In this document: positions 25,713 to 34,387 of the stretch, piece after piece
How the letters are laid out: every line of letters begins with the position of its first letter
Position numbering within the stretch: the stretch's first letter is position 1
Assembly (NCBI RefSeq): GCF_009931655.1
Contig: NZ_CP047984.1
Location: 434,001-498,000 of the forward strand
Direction of reading: 5' to 3'
DNA length: 64,000 nucleotides
Origin: Pontibacter russatus
GTDB taxonomy: Bacteria; Bacteroidota; Bacteroidia; Cytophagales; Hymenobacteraceae
The notes under the pieces: model-generated
The model's input: only the letters and a program-made list of their open reading frames with translations
What the model was told of the DNA's origin: nothing
The model's database searches: none
Made by a program: the position numbers and the translations under genes

Positions 25713-26609
25713 ATGCCCCACAACGACCTCCTCTCCCAGTTCCAGAACATCAACACCTGGAAAAGCAAAGGCATTCGTGCGCCGCACAAGCCGCTGCTGA
25801 TGCTGCTGGCGTTGGGAGAAATCCAAAGGGGGAACACCGGCTTTATACCCTACGCAAGCATTGAGCCGAAGCTTAAAGAGCTGCTACTTGATTTTGGTCC
25901 GCAACGGAAAACACTTTATCCCAATTTCCCTTTCACGAAACTGGCCAATGACAACCTCTGGCAGTTTAACAGGCCGGAACTGCTGGATACGAAGCAGGAT
26001 TACTCTTCTAATTTTCTCCTGAAGAACGACCTGCAGGGTAAGTTTCCCGACGAGATAACGCAGCAGTTGAAGCAAGACCCGGAGTTGTTAAGGAGTGTGG
26101 TGGAAACGATACTGGAACAGAACTTCCCGGAAACGCTGCACCAGGATATATTGGATGCGGTAGGCATTGACCTGACGATTGACCCATTGAACAGCAGCAA
26201 CATGAGGCAGGCCAGGAAAAGAGACCCGCTCTTCCGGGAAAGCATCCTCAAAGCCTACGAATACCGCTGCGCTGTCTGTGGCTTCGGCGTCCGGCTGAAG
26301 CATAAGATTCTGGCTCTGGAAGCAGCCCATATCATGTGGCACCAAGCAGGCGGCCCGGACGTAGAAGTGAACGGCCTTGCCTTATGCGCCACCCATCACA
26401 AGCTGTTCGACCTTGGAGCCTTTACCGTGAATGCGGACTTGAAAATGCTGGTATCGGATGAGATAAATGGCCTGGGTGCCACGGAGTGGCTGCTACAGCA
26501 CCACGGCAAATCCATCCAGCCGCCTCAGAAGAAAGCCTTCTACCCCAACCCCGAATATACCGCCTGGCACGTACACGAAGTCTTCAAGGGCGGCTACCGG
26601 GATATATAG
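25713..26609 (+). CDS. HNH endonuclease of the phosphorothioate-DNA-binding type IV restriction family
   Basis: A 298-residue protein with two parts. Residues about 1-150 match the N-terminal sulfur-binding-type domain, with RAPHKPLLMLLALGEI near 22-37, then LLLDFGP and FPFTKLANDNLWQF. Residues about 180-260 are an HNH nuclease: YRCAVCGF supplies two zinc Cys, then LEAAHIMWH with the catalytic His, NGLALCATHHKLFD with further ligands, and LGAFTV. Enzymes of this build cut phosphorothioate-modified or otherwise modified foreign DNA. Its composition is like the host's, unlike the AT-rich gene 185 bases upstream. No dnd modification genes are in view, which fits a stand-alone type IV enzyme. The exact modification recognised is inferred. 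Confidence 0.87.
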   Translation: MPHNDLLSQFQNINTWKSKGIRAPHKPLLMLLALGEIQRGNTGFIPYASIEPKLKELLLDFGPQRKTLYPNFPFTKLANDNLWQFNRPELLDTKQDYSSNFLLKNDLQGKFPDEITQQLKQDPELLRSVVETILEQNFPETLHQDILDAVGIDLTIDPLNSSNMRQARKRDPLFRESILKAYEYRCAVCGFGVRLKHKILALEAAHIMWHQAGGPDVEVNGLALCATHHKLFDLGAFTVNADLKMLVSDEINGLGATEWLLQHHGKSIQPPQKKAFYPNPEYTAWHVHEVFKGGYRDI

Positions 26610-26667
26610 CCGTTATTACATTTTGTATTCCGCTCCTCCTCCTGAACCCCTCACCTACTCAAAAAAG

Positions 26668-26695
26668 AAAAGCAGGAGCCACTGCCCCTGCTTTT
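26668..26695. terminator. bidirectional hairpin terminator
   Basis: AAAAGCAGG (26668-26676) pairs with CCTGCTTTT (26687-26695). A-rich sequence on the left and T-rich sequence on the right let it serve both the HNH gene and the convergent serine hydrolase gene. Confidence 0.7.
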
Positions 26696-26721
26696 GGGTG
26701 TTTTATATATAAGCCACGCCC

Positions 26722-28017
26722 TCAGTCATCTACCGACTGGCCCACCAGGAGGCGGAACTTCCAGCCGGTGTCGTCTGAGGTGGTGCCCTGCGTCTGCTTC
26801 ATCAGGATGCCAATGATGTTTTCCTTCGGGTCCGCAAAATACTGCGTGTTGAAATAGCCGCCCCAGTCGAAGGTGCCCGCGCTGCCGCTGCCGCCCCTGT
26901 CCTGCCCCTCCTGTGTCTGCACGCCAAAGGCCAGTCCGTAATGCCGCCCCGACCCTTCCCAGAGGTCGCCAATCTGGTTGCCCATCATGGACTGGATGGT
27001 GGTCCGGCTAAGAAAGCGTTTCCCGTTCAGTTCGCCGCCGTTGAGGTACATCTGCAGAAAGGTGGCGTAGTCTTTCGCGGTGCTGGAAAGACCGGCCCCT
27101 CCCGAAAAGAACTTCTTCGCGCCTTTCACGGGGTAGTCCGGGTCGTAAAACGTGACAGGGTAGCGGTGCCACTCCCCCTCCTCCGGCCGCTGCACCGACA
27201 CCAGGCGTTTCGCCTTGTCCTGCGGCAGATAGAACCAGGTGTCGTGCATGCCGAGCGGCTCGAACAGGCGCTTCCGCAGGAAAACATCAAAGGGCATCCC
27301 CGACACTACCTCTACAAAATAGCCCAGCACATCCAATCCTTCGCTGTAAGAATACTTCTCGCCGGGATTAAAATGCAAGGGTAGTTTCGCCAGTTTCTTC
27401 ACGCTCTCTCCGATGCTGACAGGTTCTGTGGTGAACAGGTCCGTCACCCCAGCCTTGTGGTACAGCATCTTAAAACGCTCGTCGCCGTCAATGACGCCGT
27501 AGCCCAGCCCGGAGGTATGCGTGAGCAACTGCCGGATGGTGATTTCGCTGGCGGCAGGCACGGCGGTATAGCTGGTGTCGCTGTACCGGAAGGACTGGAG
27601 CACCTGCGGGTTTTTGAACTCCGGGATGTACTTGGAAATCGGGTCGTCGAGCTGAAACTCCCCCTCCTCCCACAGCATCATCACGGCTGTGGACGTGATG
27701 GCTTTGGTCTGCGAGGCAATCCGGAAAATATCATCCTTTTTCATTTCCCGCCCCGACTCGTTGTCGGCCATGCCGTAGGCTTTGTGAAAAACGATTTTGC
27801 CATTGCGGGCCACCAGGGCCACCGCGCCCGGCACATCCCCCTCGGCCACGGCCTCCTGCAGCATCGCATCTATCCGTTGCAGGCGTTCCGGCGACAGGCC
27901 CACCTTTTCGGGCGCGGCCTCCGTCAGGGGTTTAGACTTTTGAATGGAGTTTGTCTGTGCATTGGCGGTAAAGGCAAAGGCTGCCAGCAGCAGGGTGCAA
28001 AGGGTCGTGGTGTTCAT
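26722..28017 (-). CDS. secreted serine hydrolase of the beta-lactamase (class C/DD-peptidase) family
   Basis: A 431-residue protein with a signal peptide (cleavage after TANAQ, about residue 21). The beta-lactamase-family active site is visible: SQTK (SxxK, about 102-105) after FRIA, a Tyr motif YSYSEG near 223, and a C-terminal GGSGSAGTFDWGG block that replaces the KTG box. Proteins of this type act as esterases or D-aminopeptidases more often than as true beta-lactamases. It stands alone, reading towards the shared terminator with the HNH gene. Substrate is unknown. Confidence 0.9.
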   Translation of the reverse strand: MNTTTLCTLLLAAFAFTANAQTNSIQKSKPLTEAAPEKVGLSPERLQRIDAMLQEAVAEGDVPGAVALVARNGKIVFHKAYGMADNESGREMKKDDIFRIASQTKAITSTAVMMLWEEGEFQLDDPISKYIPEFKNPQVLQSFRYSDTSYTAVPAASEITIRQLLTHTSGLGYGVIDGDERFKMLYHKAGVTDLFTTEPVSIGESVKKLAKLPLHFNPGEKYSYSEGLDVLGYFVEVVSGMPFDVFLRKRLFEPLGMHDTWFYLPQDKAKRLVSVQRPEEGEWHRYPVTFYDPDYPVKGAKKFFSGGAGLSSTAKDYATFLQMYLNGGELNGKRFLSRTTIQSMMGNQIGDLWEGSGRHYGLAFGVQTQEGQDRGGSGSAGTFDWGGYFNTQYFADPKENIIGILMKQTQGTTSDDTGWKFRLLVGQSVDD

Positions 28018-28217
28018 ATATAAAAGTCGTGGTGTGGTTTATAGCTTCCGGCTTCCGCCCGCTTCCACAACAATATATATAATTCTGATGATTTGACGGC
28101 CATAACCGGGGTTGCTATTTCTTTTGCCTGCAAACTGAACAGGTATATATGGTATTCGATATAATTTATGCTGGTATAAAGCGGGTGCTTGTTTCTGTCA
28201 TTTGCTTTTGTACCAGG

Positions 28218-28440
28218 TCCAACCACCCCTGCCCCTCCTTGTCTAAGGAGGGGAATCTGCTTTCACTTTCTCCATTTTATGGACTATAGTTGACCGTTCA
28301 GTATGGCTACGTGAACAGGTCATATATAAATCATATATACCTGCGCTTGCAATAAGCAAGTAAGGTGAAGGAGTAAGAAAAACGCCCCTACTGGGGGTAG
28401 AGGCCCTCGAAAAAGACAAGGAAGGGCAGGGGTAGTTGGA
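28218..28440. repeat. 223-bp palindromic intergenic repeat (MITE-like)
   Basis: Arms at 28218-28243 and 28415-28440 are inverted repeats of 26 bases with two mismatches, starting TCCAAC and ending TTGTC. The left arm runs into a perfect inner hairpin CCCCTCCTT/AAGGAGGGG (28232-28253). Similar CCCCTCCTT-AAGGAGGGG repeats are common between genes in Bacteroidota, from memory. The interior has no gene. The rest of the 530-base gap between the hydrolase start (28017) and the SpoVR stop (28548) shows only TATATA palindromes. Confidence 0.7.
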
Positions 28441-28547
28441 TAGATACGCAAATCTATTTGATAGTACTATACATTCCCAAAACCTGTCAGATGTTCCGGG
28501 CAGCGCCGCTCATGCCACAGCCGTCGCGTGCTTGAAACAGGCTCTTC

Positions 28548-30071
28548 CTATAGCACATCATACGTGCTTTCGTTTATCCCCAGTTTGTTTTTGGAGTGGA
28601 GTTCCACCGGATATCCCCAGAGGTAGCGGATATGCTCCAGGGTGTCGTAGGTACTGTCGGCGTCGAGGCGGCGGTCTTTCTGGATGTAGTGCGTCAGGTA
28701 CAGTTTGCTGGTCTGGTGCAGGTCCACTTTCGTTACCTGGATGTTTGGCACCATCGAGGAGCGGTCGTACTGGTTGCTGAGCTGCTCGCGCACCCTTCTG
28801 TAGCCCCGCTCGTTGTGGATGGCCCCGATCTCATACTCATTCTCCAATTCGTTGTCTATGATGGTGAACAGCTTCATGTCGCGGATAACTTTTGGGGAGA
28901 GGTACTGCAGGATGAAGCTGTCGTCGCGGAAATTCTCCATTACGTAATGCACCTGCTGCAGCCAGTCTTTCCCCACCAGGTCCGGAAACCACTGTCTGTC
29001 CTCCGCCGTCGGCTCCAGGCACATGCGCTTGATGTCCATGAAAATGTTGAAGCCGAGCGTGTAAGGGTTCAGGCCGGAGTAGTACTTGCTGTTGTACCCG
29101 GGCTGGTACAGCACGCCGCTGTGGCTTTTAATAAACTCCAGCATAAAGCCGTCGTTCACGTATCCCTCCTCAAACAGCTTGTTGATGATATGGTAGTGCG
29201 TGAAGGTGGCAAAGCCCTCATTCATCACCTTGGTGGCACCCTGCGGGTAAAAATACTGCGACACCTTCCGCACAATCCGGATGATCTCCCGCTTCCACTG
29301 CGGCAGCGCCGGGGCAAACTTTTCGATAAAGTAGAGGATGTTCTCTTCCGGCTCTTTCGGAAACACCTGCTCCTCCACAAAGATAGTATCGGTGGCGGCG
29401 GGCGCTGTCGGCAGTGTGCGCCATAGCTCGTTGTAATTCTCCCGCCGGATGTGCGTCAGTTTCTTCAGCCGCTCGTTCTCCTCTTTGGCCGATATTTTGG
29501 AAGGCTTCTTATACTTGTCCACGCCGTGGTGCATCAGGGCGTGGGCTGCGTCCAGCACCCGCTCCACCTCCTCTTCGCCATATTCCTCCTCGCACTTCAA
29601 AATAAACTCGCGGGCAAACACCATATAATCCACGATGGAGTCGGCGGAGGTCCAGTCAAGGAACATGTAGTTGTTGGCGAAGAAGGCATTGTGGCCCTGG
29701 CAGGCATGGGCGATCACGAGCAGCATCATACAGGTGGAGTTGTTCTCCATGTTGTAGCTGATGCAGGGGTTGGAGTTGATCACCAGCTCGTAGGAGAGCC
29801 CCATGCGGCCCTTGGTGTAGTTGTTCTGGTTGAGGACGAAGTCTTTGCCGAACTTCCAGTGCGGGTACGAGGTGGGCAGGCCCGTGAGGGCATAGGCATC
29901 CAGCATCTGCTCCGACGTCACGATTTCGATCTGGTTGGGGTAAGTTTTCAGTTTCAGGTACTCGCGCCCAATCCTGCTGATTACCTCGTCCGCCGCCTCC
30001 AGCGTGTCGTAGTCCCAGTTGGGGTTGCAGAACATCGCTCTGTATTTCTCTTTCTCCATCATGGCTTTCAT
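28548..30071 (-). CDS. SpoVR family protein
   Basis: A 507-residue protein counted from the ATG at 30071 (MKAMMEKEKYRAMF). Family blocks seen include NYTKGRMGLSYELVINSNPC, LLVIAHACQGHNAFFANNYMF, HALMHHGVDKY, VMNEGFATFTHYHI and GLNPYTLGFNIFMDIKRM. SpoVR (YcgB in E. coli) was named from spore cortex formation in Bacillus but is widespread in non-sporulating bacteria, where it is encoded with PrkA/YeaG and YeaH and takes part in starvation and stress responses. It is the last gene of that three-gene set here. The biochemical role is unknown; the conserved His/Glu residues suggest metal binding. Confidence 0.95.
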   Translation of the reverse strand: MKAMMEKEKYRAMFCNPNWDYDTLEAADEVISRIGREYLKLKTYPNQIEIVTSEQMLDAYALTGLPTSYPHWKFGKDFVLNQNNYTKGRMGLSYELVINSNPCISYNMENNSTCMMLLVIAHACQGHNAFFANNYMFLDWTSADSIVDYMVFAREFILKCEEEYGEEEVERVLDAAHALMHHGVDKYKKPSKISAKEENERLKKLTHIRRENYNELWRTLPTAPAATDTIFVEEQVFPKEPEENILYFIEKFAPALPQWKREIIRIVRKVSQYFYPQGATKVMNEGFATFTHYHIINKLFEEGYVNDGFMLEFIKSHSGVLYQPGYNSKYYSGLNPYTLGFNIFMDIKRMCLEPTAEDRQWFPDLVGKDWLQQVHYVMENFRDDSFILQYLSPKVIRDMKLFTIIDNELENEYEIGAIHNERGYRRVREQLSNQYDRSSMVPNIQVTKVDLHQTSKLYLTHYIQKDRRLDADSTYDTLEHIRYLWGYPVELHSKNKLGINESTYDVL

Positions 30072-30185
30072 TTTTGAGACACAAGTATCAAGACACAAGA
30101 CTCAGGACTCCTGCTTGAATGAATTGTTTCACAAGCTCGCACCAGCAGGGAATCCTGTTAATCCCTTCCTCCTGTAAATCCTGAT

Positions 30186-31451
30186 TCAGACAGTCGCTTC
30201 GTTCCGTTTTCGGAAGAGGCCCTGGAAGACCGGCCATATCTCATAGACCTCGTATATATGCCGGATGGCGAAGTTCTCGTCGTTGCTGATCCGCTTGTAG
30301 GCCTGCCAGAGGTCGCCTTCCTTGGGCTTGTTGTTGATCTCGATGTAGGCCATGTATTGGATAGCCGGCAGGATGCTTTCCTGCACCAGCTTTTTACAGT
30401 CCACCGCATCCTGCTTCGACCACACGTCCCCGTCCGAGGCCTGGCAGCAGTACACGTTCCAGCTCTCGTCGTATCTTTCCCGCCGGATCTGGTCCATCAG
30501 TTTCAGTGAAGGGGCCACCACGGTGCCGCCGCTTTCGCGGGAGTTGAAAAACTCCTCCTCGTCCACCTCCTTCGCCTCGGTGTGGTGCCGGATAAAGACC
30601 AGCTCCACATTCTTGTACTGCCGGGTCAGGAAGATATATAAAAGCGTGAAGAAGCGCTTGGCAATGTCCTTTTCATGAAAGCCCATGGAGGCCGACACGT
30701 CCATGATGCAGAACATGACGGCCGAGGTAACCGGCACCGGCACCCGCTCAAAGTTGTTGTAGCGCAGGTCGATGTCCTCGAAAAAGGGAATGGTGTTGGC
30801 CTGTTTCCGCACCTTCTCGATTTCCACCTCCAGGGCTGCTCTTTCCTCCGGGTCGGTAGTGGTTTCCAGCTGCTCCAACAGGTTTTGCAGCTTTTTATCG
30901 AACACGCCTTTCAGGGCCAGTTGCCGCCCCAGCGACTGCTGGTAGCTGGTCTTGATGTTCAGCCGGGACGGCACGCTATCACGGGTATAGCCGGCCCGTT
31001 TCATCTCCACGATCTCGGTGCTCTCCATCAGCTTCTTCACCATGTTGGGCAGAGCCAGATCCTCGAAGAAATACTTCAGGAACTCTTCCCGCGACAACAC
31101 CACGGTAAACTCGTCTTCTGTCACTTCCGGGCTGTTGGAGCCTTTGCCAACGCCGCTGCCTTTGCCGCCGTTTTTGGGCTTGGGCACCCGGTCGCCTTCG
31201 TTGAACTTGTCGTTCCCCGGCTTCACGATCTGCTTTTTCCCGGACTTCGGGTCGTGCCGGAAGCTGGGCTCATCCAGCCCGCGCACGGGCACCTTCACGT
31301 TGCCGCCGGTCTGGGTATCCTTGATGCTTTCCTGGCTGATGATGTCGGGGATGGCCTTCTTGATCTGGCTCTCGACCCGCTTCAGGAACTTCTGCCTGTT
31401 GCCGGTAGACTTCCCCTTGTCATTTTTCCTTCTGTCAACGATATGGCTCAT
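30186..31451 (-). CDS. YeaH/DUF444 family protein with VWA-like domain
   Basis: A 421-residue protein from ATG at 31451 (MSHIVDRRKNDKGKS). The N-terminus is basic and disordered with a Gly/Lys-rich linker (about 95-115). The C-terminal half is a von Willebrand A-like fold with a MIDAS motif DVSASMG (about 254-260), preceded by FCIM and followed by FFTLLYIFL, and SGGTVVAPSLKLM supplies a second metal-loop Thr. YeaH works with the kinase PrkA/YeaG. The order on the minus strand is prkA, yeaH, spoVR with gaps of about 150 and 115 bases. The 5' extension to 31559 is rejected because it lies in a repeat-rich leader. Confidence 0.93.
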   Translation of the reverse strand: MSHIVDRRKNDKGKSTGNRQKFLKRVESQIKKAIPDIISQESIKDTQTGGNVKVPVRGLDEPSFRHDPKSGKKQIVKPGNDKFNEGDRVPKPKNGGKGSGVGKGSNSPEVTEDEFTVVLSREEFLKYFFEDLALPNMVKKLMESTEIVEMKRAGYTRDSVPSRLNIKTSYQQSLGRQLALKGVFDKKLQNLLEQLETTTDPEERAALEVEIEKVRKQANTIPFFEDIDLRYNNFERVPVPVTSAVMFCIMDVSASMGFHEKDIAKRFFTLLYIFLTRQYKNVELVFIRHHTEAKEVDEEEFFNSRESGGTVVAPSLKLMDQIRRERYDESWNVYCCQASDGDVWSKQDAVDCKKLVQESILPAIQYMAYIEINNKPKEGDLWQAYKRISNDENFAIRHIYEVYEIWPVFQGLFRKRNEATV

Positions 31452-31457
31452 AGCTAA

Positions 31458-31590
31458 TTTTGAATGAGTGAATGAGTGAATATTTAATTTCGGATAACTG
31501 ACTTCTGAATAACTGAATGAGCCATATATGAATGAAGGCACGTATTTTATATATGCCATTCACCAAAATCACTCATCCACTCATTCAAAA
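31458..31590. repeat. 20-bp inverted repeat in the prkA-yeaH gap
   Basis: The arms 31458-31477 and 31571-31590 pair with one mismatch. They contain the motif AATGAGTG twice, and a further CACTCATT follows the right arm. The pair fills almost the whole 153-base gap and could fold the polycistronic RNA into a long hairpin between the two cistrons. Confidence 0.7.
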
Positions 31591-31604
31591 TTCACTCATT
31601 GTCA

Positions 31605-33533
31605 CTACGCCATCGTCTTCCTTACCCGCATAAACCAGTCTACCAGTATCCGTATCTGCTTGTCGGTATAGCCGCGGTCCTTCATCCTTTTGGTAAAATC
31701 CCTGTGCTTCTTCTCATCCTCCTTGTTGGATTTGGCCGTGAACGACACCACCGGCAGCAGGTCTTCGGTGTTGGTGAAGATTTTTTTCTCGATCACGTTC
31801 TTGATCTTCTCATAAGAGTCCCAGCGGGGGCTCTCGCCGCCGTGGTTGGCCTTGTAGCGCAGCGTGAAATTGGTCACCTCAGCCCTGAAATCTTTTGGGT
31901 TGGCGATACCGGCGGGCTTCTCTATTTTCTCCAGCTCCGCGTTCAGGATGCTCCGGTCGAAGATCTCCCCGGAGTCCGGGTCGCGGTAATCGTTGTTCTG
32001 CATCCAGTGGTCCGCATAGATCACGTACTTGTCGAAGATGTTCTGGCCGTACGAACTGTAGGATTCTATATAGGCTTTCTGGATCTCGTCGGCGATGAAC
32101 TCGGCATACTTGCTGGCCAGCACCGATTTGATCAGGTGCAGGTACTTTGTCTCCGTCTCAGGCGGCAGCATCATCTTAATCACCTCCTGCTCCAGCACAT
32201 ACAGCAGGTGTACCGGGTTGGCGGCAATCTCCTCGCTGTCGAAGTTAAACACCTTCGACAAAATCTTGAAGGCAAAGCGCGTGGAGATGCCCTGCATGCC
32301 CTCGTTGATGCCCGCATCGTCGCGGTACTCCTGGATAGACTTGGCGTTCGGGTCCGTCTCGCGCAGCGTCTCCCCGTTATATACCCGCATTTTGGAGTAG
32401 ATAGTGGAGTTCTCCGGCTCCTTCAACCTGGACATAACCGAGAACTCGGCCAGCAATTCAATGGTCTTAGGCGCGCAGGGCGCCTCGCGCAACGAACTTT
32501 CCCGGATGAGTTTCTCATATATCTTAATTTCCTCGCTCACGCGCAGGCAGTACGGCACCTGCACTTTATAGATACGGTCCAGGAAGGCCTCGTTCTTCTT
32601 GTCGTTCAGGAATTTTGCCCACTCCGATTCGTTGGAGTGCGCGAGGATAATGCCGTCGAACGGGATGGCGCCAATCGGCTCGGTGCCTTTGTAGTTTTTC
32701 TCCTGGGTAGCGGTCAGCAGCGGGTTGAGGACTTTGATGGGGGCTTTGAACATCTCCACAAACTCCAGCAGCCCCTGGTTGGCGAGGCAGAGGCCGCCGG
32801 TATAGGAATAGGCGTCCGGGTCGCTTTGCTGGTATTCTGCCAGCTTGCGGATATCTACTTTGCCCACCAGGGTGGATATATCCTGGTTGTTCTCGTCGCC
32901 GGGCTCAGTTTTGGAAATGGCGATCTGCTCCTGGATGGAGGGGTACAGCATGATGACCTTGAACCGGTTGATGTCGCCGCCAAACTCGCGGAGCCGCTTG
33001 GACGCCCAGGGGCTCATGCAGCTCGGCACGTACCGGGGCGGGATACCGTACTCGCCCTCCAGTTCTTCGGTATAATCGGCAAACAGGCCCAGCGGGCTTT
33101 CGAACACAGGGCTCACCTGCTCTCCCGCCTTCAGCACATAGATGGGGTTCTGCTGCATCAGGTGCTTCAGCTTTTCGGCCAGCGAGCTCTTGCCGCCGCC
33201 CACGGGCCCCATCAGGTACAGAATCTGTTTCTTTTCCTCCAGGCCCTGCGCCGAGTGCCTGAAGTAAGACACAATCTGCTCCACGGTGCTCTCCATGCCA
33301 TAGAAATCCCGGAAGGCCGGGTATACCTTGATCCGCTTGTTGGAGAATATCCTGCTCAGCACCGGGTCCTGGCGCGTGTCCACGAGCTCAGCCTCCCCGA
33401 TGGCATCCAGTATCCTTTCGGCGGGCTTGGCATATACCTTCGGGTTTTTCTTGCATTCGTCGAGATAGGCAGCTACTGTCATCTCGTTTGTTGAGGCACT
33501 GTAATTCGTTTTGATCTTTTCTAAAATGCTCAT
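31605..33533 (-). CDS. prkA: PrkA-family serine protein kinase (YeaG-like)
   Basis: A 642-residue protein from ATG at 33533 (MSILEKIKTNY). The N-terminal AAA-like PrkA domain has Walker A GPVGGGKSSLA at about 116-126, and GGLCLANQGLLEFVEMFKAP and ILAHSNESEWAKFL as family blocks. The C-terminal PrkA kinase-like domain covers roughly 400-640. PrkA/YeaG responds to nutrient limitation and is encoded with yeaH and spoVR; this is the first gene of that set. Upstream is an 850-base region with no gene, where the promoter must lie. Confidence 0.95.
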   Translation of the reverse strand: MSILEKIKTNYSASTNEMTVAAYLDECKKNPKVYAKPAERILDAIGEAELVDTRQDPVLSRIFSNKRIKVYPAFRDFYGMESTVEQIVSYFRHSAQGLEEKKQILYLMGPVGGGKSSLAEKLKHLMQQNPIYVLKAGEQVSPVFESPLGLFADYTEELEGEYGIPPRYVPSCMSPWASKRLREFGGDINRFKVIMLYPSIQEQIAISKTEPGDENNQDISTLVGKVDIRKLAEYQQSDPDAYSYTGGLCLANQGLLEFVEMFKAPIKVLNPLLTATQEKNYKGTEPIGAIPFDGIILAHSNESEWAKFLNDKKNEAFLDRIYKVQVPYCLRVSEEIKIYEKLIRESSLREAPCAPKTIELLAEFSVMSRLKEPENSTIYSKMRVYNGETLRETDPNAKSIQEYRDDAGINEGMQGISTRFAFKILSKVFNFDSEEIAANPVHLLYVLEQEVIKMMLPPETETKYLHLIKSVLASKYAEFIADEIQKAYIESYSSYGQNIFDKYVIYADHWMQNNDYRDPDSGEIFDRSILNAELEKIEKPAGIANPKDFRAEVTNFTLRYKANHGGESPRWDSYEKIKNVIEKKIFTNTEDLLPVVSFTAKSNKEDEKKHRDFTKRMKDRGYTDKQIRILVDWFMRVRKTMA

Positions 33534-34387
33534 AGGGTGTGTCTTTAACATTGTCAGAATCATTTTACAACTTGGAGCAAAAGCAGTGTCTCAACTCGGT
33601 TTTGTCAGGTGTTCAGGCTACTGCTCAGCAAAAATCTGATCATAGGAAAAGGGTGTTATATATAATAGTGTGTTTCTAAATCACTAACAGAAACCGGGTG
33701 CCTTTCGTGGGTCTCAGAAGCAGTTTTTGAGGCTTCTGCGTTTCTGTCCGCTAGCGTCGTCAGTTAAATCCCTGCTGCCTGCACACAACAGCTATATAGA
33801 GGTGCGCAATAGAGAAACAGGCCCGGCTGGCGGATGTTCTCCCGCAGGTTGTCAGTCCAAACAGGTGAAGGGAGATATATGGACCTCTTCAAAGAATCCC
33901 TATACACCCTGTGTTATTAAACATAAAAGATAAACATTCGCCACTTCAAAAACAAGAGGAAAATGCGAGGTGCATATTTTCAGGCGCGGGGCTACTACAG
34001 AAACAGTAATTAGATTTTTAAAATTCAAAATAGGTAATATTTTATAAATTCCTTTGCCTGCCGGTCCCGTCTTGGTAATGCACCACAAAGTTACATATGA
34101 TTTAAGCCTCCGGCTATACAGCGGCCGAGCAGCCAGTTCCTCGGCTTTGCGTGGACTGTTTTCTGTGAAGCAAGCATAAAACCTGCCAAGTGTGAAGCTT
34201 CCGCCATATTTCCGGATTTATATATCCAGCTATATATAAGCTGCCTGCGAGCGCTTCTCCCGTGCGGCGCAGGGCTGCATCGGGTTTTCTAATGCAACTA
34301 CTTGTGTACCAGATAAATTAACAGCTATATAGGATGAAGTTATGGCTGGATTTTATATATTTATACCTGTACATTTTCGGCCTGGTC
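33534..34387. other. 854-base divergent gap between prkA and the GATase-like gene
   Basis: I find no protein-like frame. Items seen: a 7-bp hairpin CAGAAGC/GCTTCTG near 33718-33741; an AT-rich stretch at about 33910-34060; and several TATATA palindromes (33657, 33797, 34220-34238, 34323). Promoters for prkA (minus) and the secreted protein (plus) must be here. The length leaves room for an unrecognised RNA. Confidence 0.4.

Noticed and set aside
31599..33494. Long plus-strand open frame opposite prkA
   Set aside because: Shadow of a well-recognised PrkA gene; its product is low-complexity, rich in His, Leu, Val and Arg.
34334..34387. Upstream in-frame start for the GATase-like protein
   Set aside because: It would place 18 residues before a complete signal peptide that starts at 34388.
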